Positions 63,043-64,000 of a stretch of 64,000 nucleotides of DNA are shown here, piece after piece (positions within the stretch are counted from its first letter, which is position 1; the number at the start of each line of letters is the position of its first letter). The stretch comes from Paenibacillus sp. (lineage in GTDB: Bacteria > Bacillota > Bacilli > Paenibacillales > YIM-B00363), in assembly GCF_031177825.1 (NCBI RefSeq), contig NZ_JAPSKE010000008.1, positions 183,304 through 247,303 on the forward strand, read 5' to 3'. A program made the position numbers and the translations under genes. Below the pieces are notes generated by a model. That model ran no database searches, was not told where the DNA came from, and saw only the letters and a program-made list of their open reading frames with translations.

Positions 63043-63666
63043 ATGCATACGGTAATCGAACCCAAAATTCTTTACTTTGGCACCTCTGTCGTGCTTATAA
63101 GTACTATTAATGAAGACGGAACGCCCAATTTGGCTCCTATGTCCTCTGCCTGGTGGCTCAATCAATCGTGTATGCTGGGTATGAGTAGCAAGTCTCAGAC
63201 AGTTCAGAATTTGATCCGTGAACACGAGTGCGTACTTAATCTCCCATCCATTGACTTGATTCCTGCGGTTGATCGGCTAACCCTATTAACAGGACGTAAT
63301 CCGGTGCCAGAATCCAAAGCATTGAGGGGCTATAAGTATGAAGTAGATAAATTCGGTACCGCAGGGTTAACCCAACTTCCGTCACAACTTGTTCAAGCAC
63401 CACGGGTCAAAGAATGCCCCGTCCATCTGGAAGCCAAATTTGTGAAGATACATCCATTCGAACAACCAAGTTCCCTTGTCGCCATTGAAGTGCGTATCGA
63501 AAAAGTTCATATCGAAGATTATCTTCTAATGAATGCTAACTCAAACTATGTCGATCCTTCGAAATGGAATCCGATGATTATGAATTTCTGCGAATATTTC
63601 GGTCTTGGCGAGCAACTATCTGCATCAAAATTAGCACCGGTATTCGGACTGCAATCTGTAAAATAG
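63043..63666 (+). CDS. Flavin reductase family protein (FMN-binding split barrel)
   Basis: The 207-aa protein has the flavin reductase / flavoredoxin pattern: VVLISTINEDGTPNLAPMSSAWWLN, MLGMSSKSQTVQNLI, ECVLNLPS and a late HLEAKFVKIHP. Members bind FMN and use NAD(P)H or act as oxygen-insensitive electron carriers. GC content and codon use (frequent AAA, AAT, CTT) are far lower than in all genes to the left, a sign of horizontal transfer. The ATG at 63043 follows AGGAGAGG. Confidence 0.8.
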   Translation: MHTVIEPKILYFGTSVVLISTINEDGTPNLAPMSSAWWLNQSCMLGMSSKSQTVQNLIREHECVLNLPSIDLIPAVDRLTLLTGRNPVPESKALRGYKYEVDKFGTAGLTQLPSQLVQAPRVKECPVHLEAKFVKIHPFEQPSSLVAIEVRIEKVHIEDYLLMNANSNYVDPSKWNPMIMNFCEYFGLGEQLSASKLAPVFGLQSVK

Positions 63667-64000
63667 GCTTGTAAATAAAAGATGTACTATATATATTACC
63701 GTTCACTCCGCTCCCTCGAAGAATAAGGTTTTTCTCACGAATGCTTGCTCATTCGCAGGATTTCACGAGCCTTGTTTGAGTAGCAGTTGGAGCGAGAGCA
63801 TGTGTGGCTAGTTTAGATCCGTTAGAGTGCATGCGGGAACAGAAGGTGTTGACTGAATTACAAAATCTTCCATGGGTAAACCTTGCTGCACGGCTTTCTC
63901 CACAAGATCCTTGGGGACTCACTCTCCCAAATCTCGACGGGTCTATGCCCTCACATTCCTTCGTCCTATCTGTCCAAGGTGTGGAGTCCGATTAACGTTA
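63667..64000. other. Right-edge AT-rich region with an unrecognised 63-codon ORF
   Basis: The only open frame with some length is 63804-63995 (+), starting GTG or ATG-like and containing WVNLAARLSPQDPWGL. It has no strong ribosome binding site and matches no family I know. It may be a fragment of a mobile element continuing past the window, or noncoding. Confidence 0.3.

Overview
The window reads as chromosomal DNA of a high-GC, endospore-forming Firmicute of the Paenibacillaceae type (Paenibacillus, Cohnella and relatives). Evidence is an uninterrupted sigK, a spoVAC-spoVAD-spoVAE cluster, a leuS T-box leader, the yqeG-yqeH-aroE-nadD-yqeK-rsfS-yqeM housekeeping run, the comE cluster, YesM/YesN-like two-component systems next to sugar ABC importers, and strong Gram-positive ribosome binding sites with frequent GTG and TTG starts. 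No tRNA, rRNA, CRISPR array or complete insertion sequence was found. Identifications come from reading motifs and from memory of the families; no database search was run.

Layout. 1-2.9 kb: the start of a PadR regulator with a palindromic operator, sigK, and a lower-GC pair (membrane protein plus DUF3231 protein). 2.9-5.9 kb: an AraC regulator divergent from an aldo/keto reductase and zinc dehydrogenase pair. 6.2-13.2 kb: the first sugar-uptake locus, with a sensor kinase and response regulator divergent from a binding protein, two permeases and an AraC regulator, and with a cre-like site. 13.2-17.1 kb: an AHSA1-type protein, a MerR regulator with a small thioredoxin-like protein behind a mercury-type operator, a TetR-ykkC-ykkD multidrug efflux operon, and a phytanoyl-CoA dioxygenase-like oxygenase. 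17.4-22.7 kb: aldo/keto reductase, creatininase-family amidohydrolase, GH31 glycosidase and a UlaG-like metallohydrolase.

22.8-37.7 kb is the second sugar-uptake locus: response regulator, sensor kinase, two LplB/YtcP-like permeases and a lipoprotein binding protein. It is followed by two large secreted, paralogous glycosidase-like proteins (876 and 1523 aa). These share a TIM-barrel-like catalytic region with two candidate glutamates and end in two and five copies of a roughly 150-residue beta-rich module. They are the most unusual content of the window. I infer that the secreted enzymes release oligosaccharides, the two-component system senses them and the ABC transporter imports them.

37.9-43.2 kb: a cyclase-family hydrolase, a ROK sugar kinase with a ChbG-like deacetylase, an unrecognised protein with a faint pterin-binding-enzyme look, and spoVACDE. 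43.4-47.9 kb: MoxR ATPase, DUF58 protein and membrane transglutaminase. 48.0-56.6 kb: the yqe/aroE/nadD operon, then leuS behind its T-box. 56.6-62.7 kb: comER opposite comEA, a MetY-like enzyme, comEB and comEC. From about 62.7 kb the DNA becomes visibly more AT-rich and carries a flavin-reductase-like gene and an unrecognised short ORF, which suggests acquired DNA running off the right edge.
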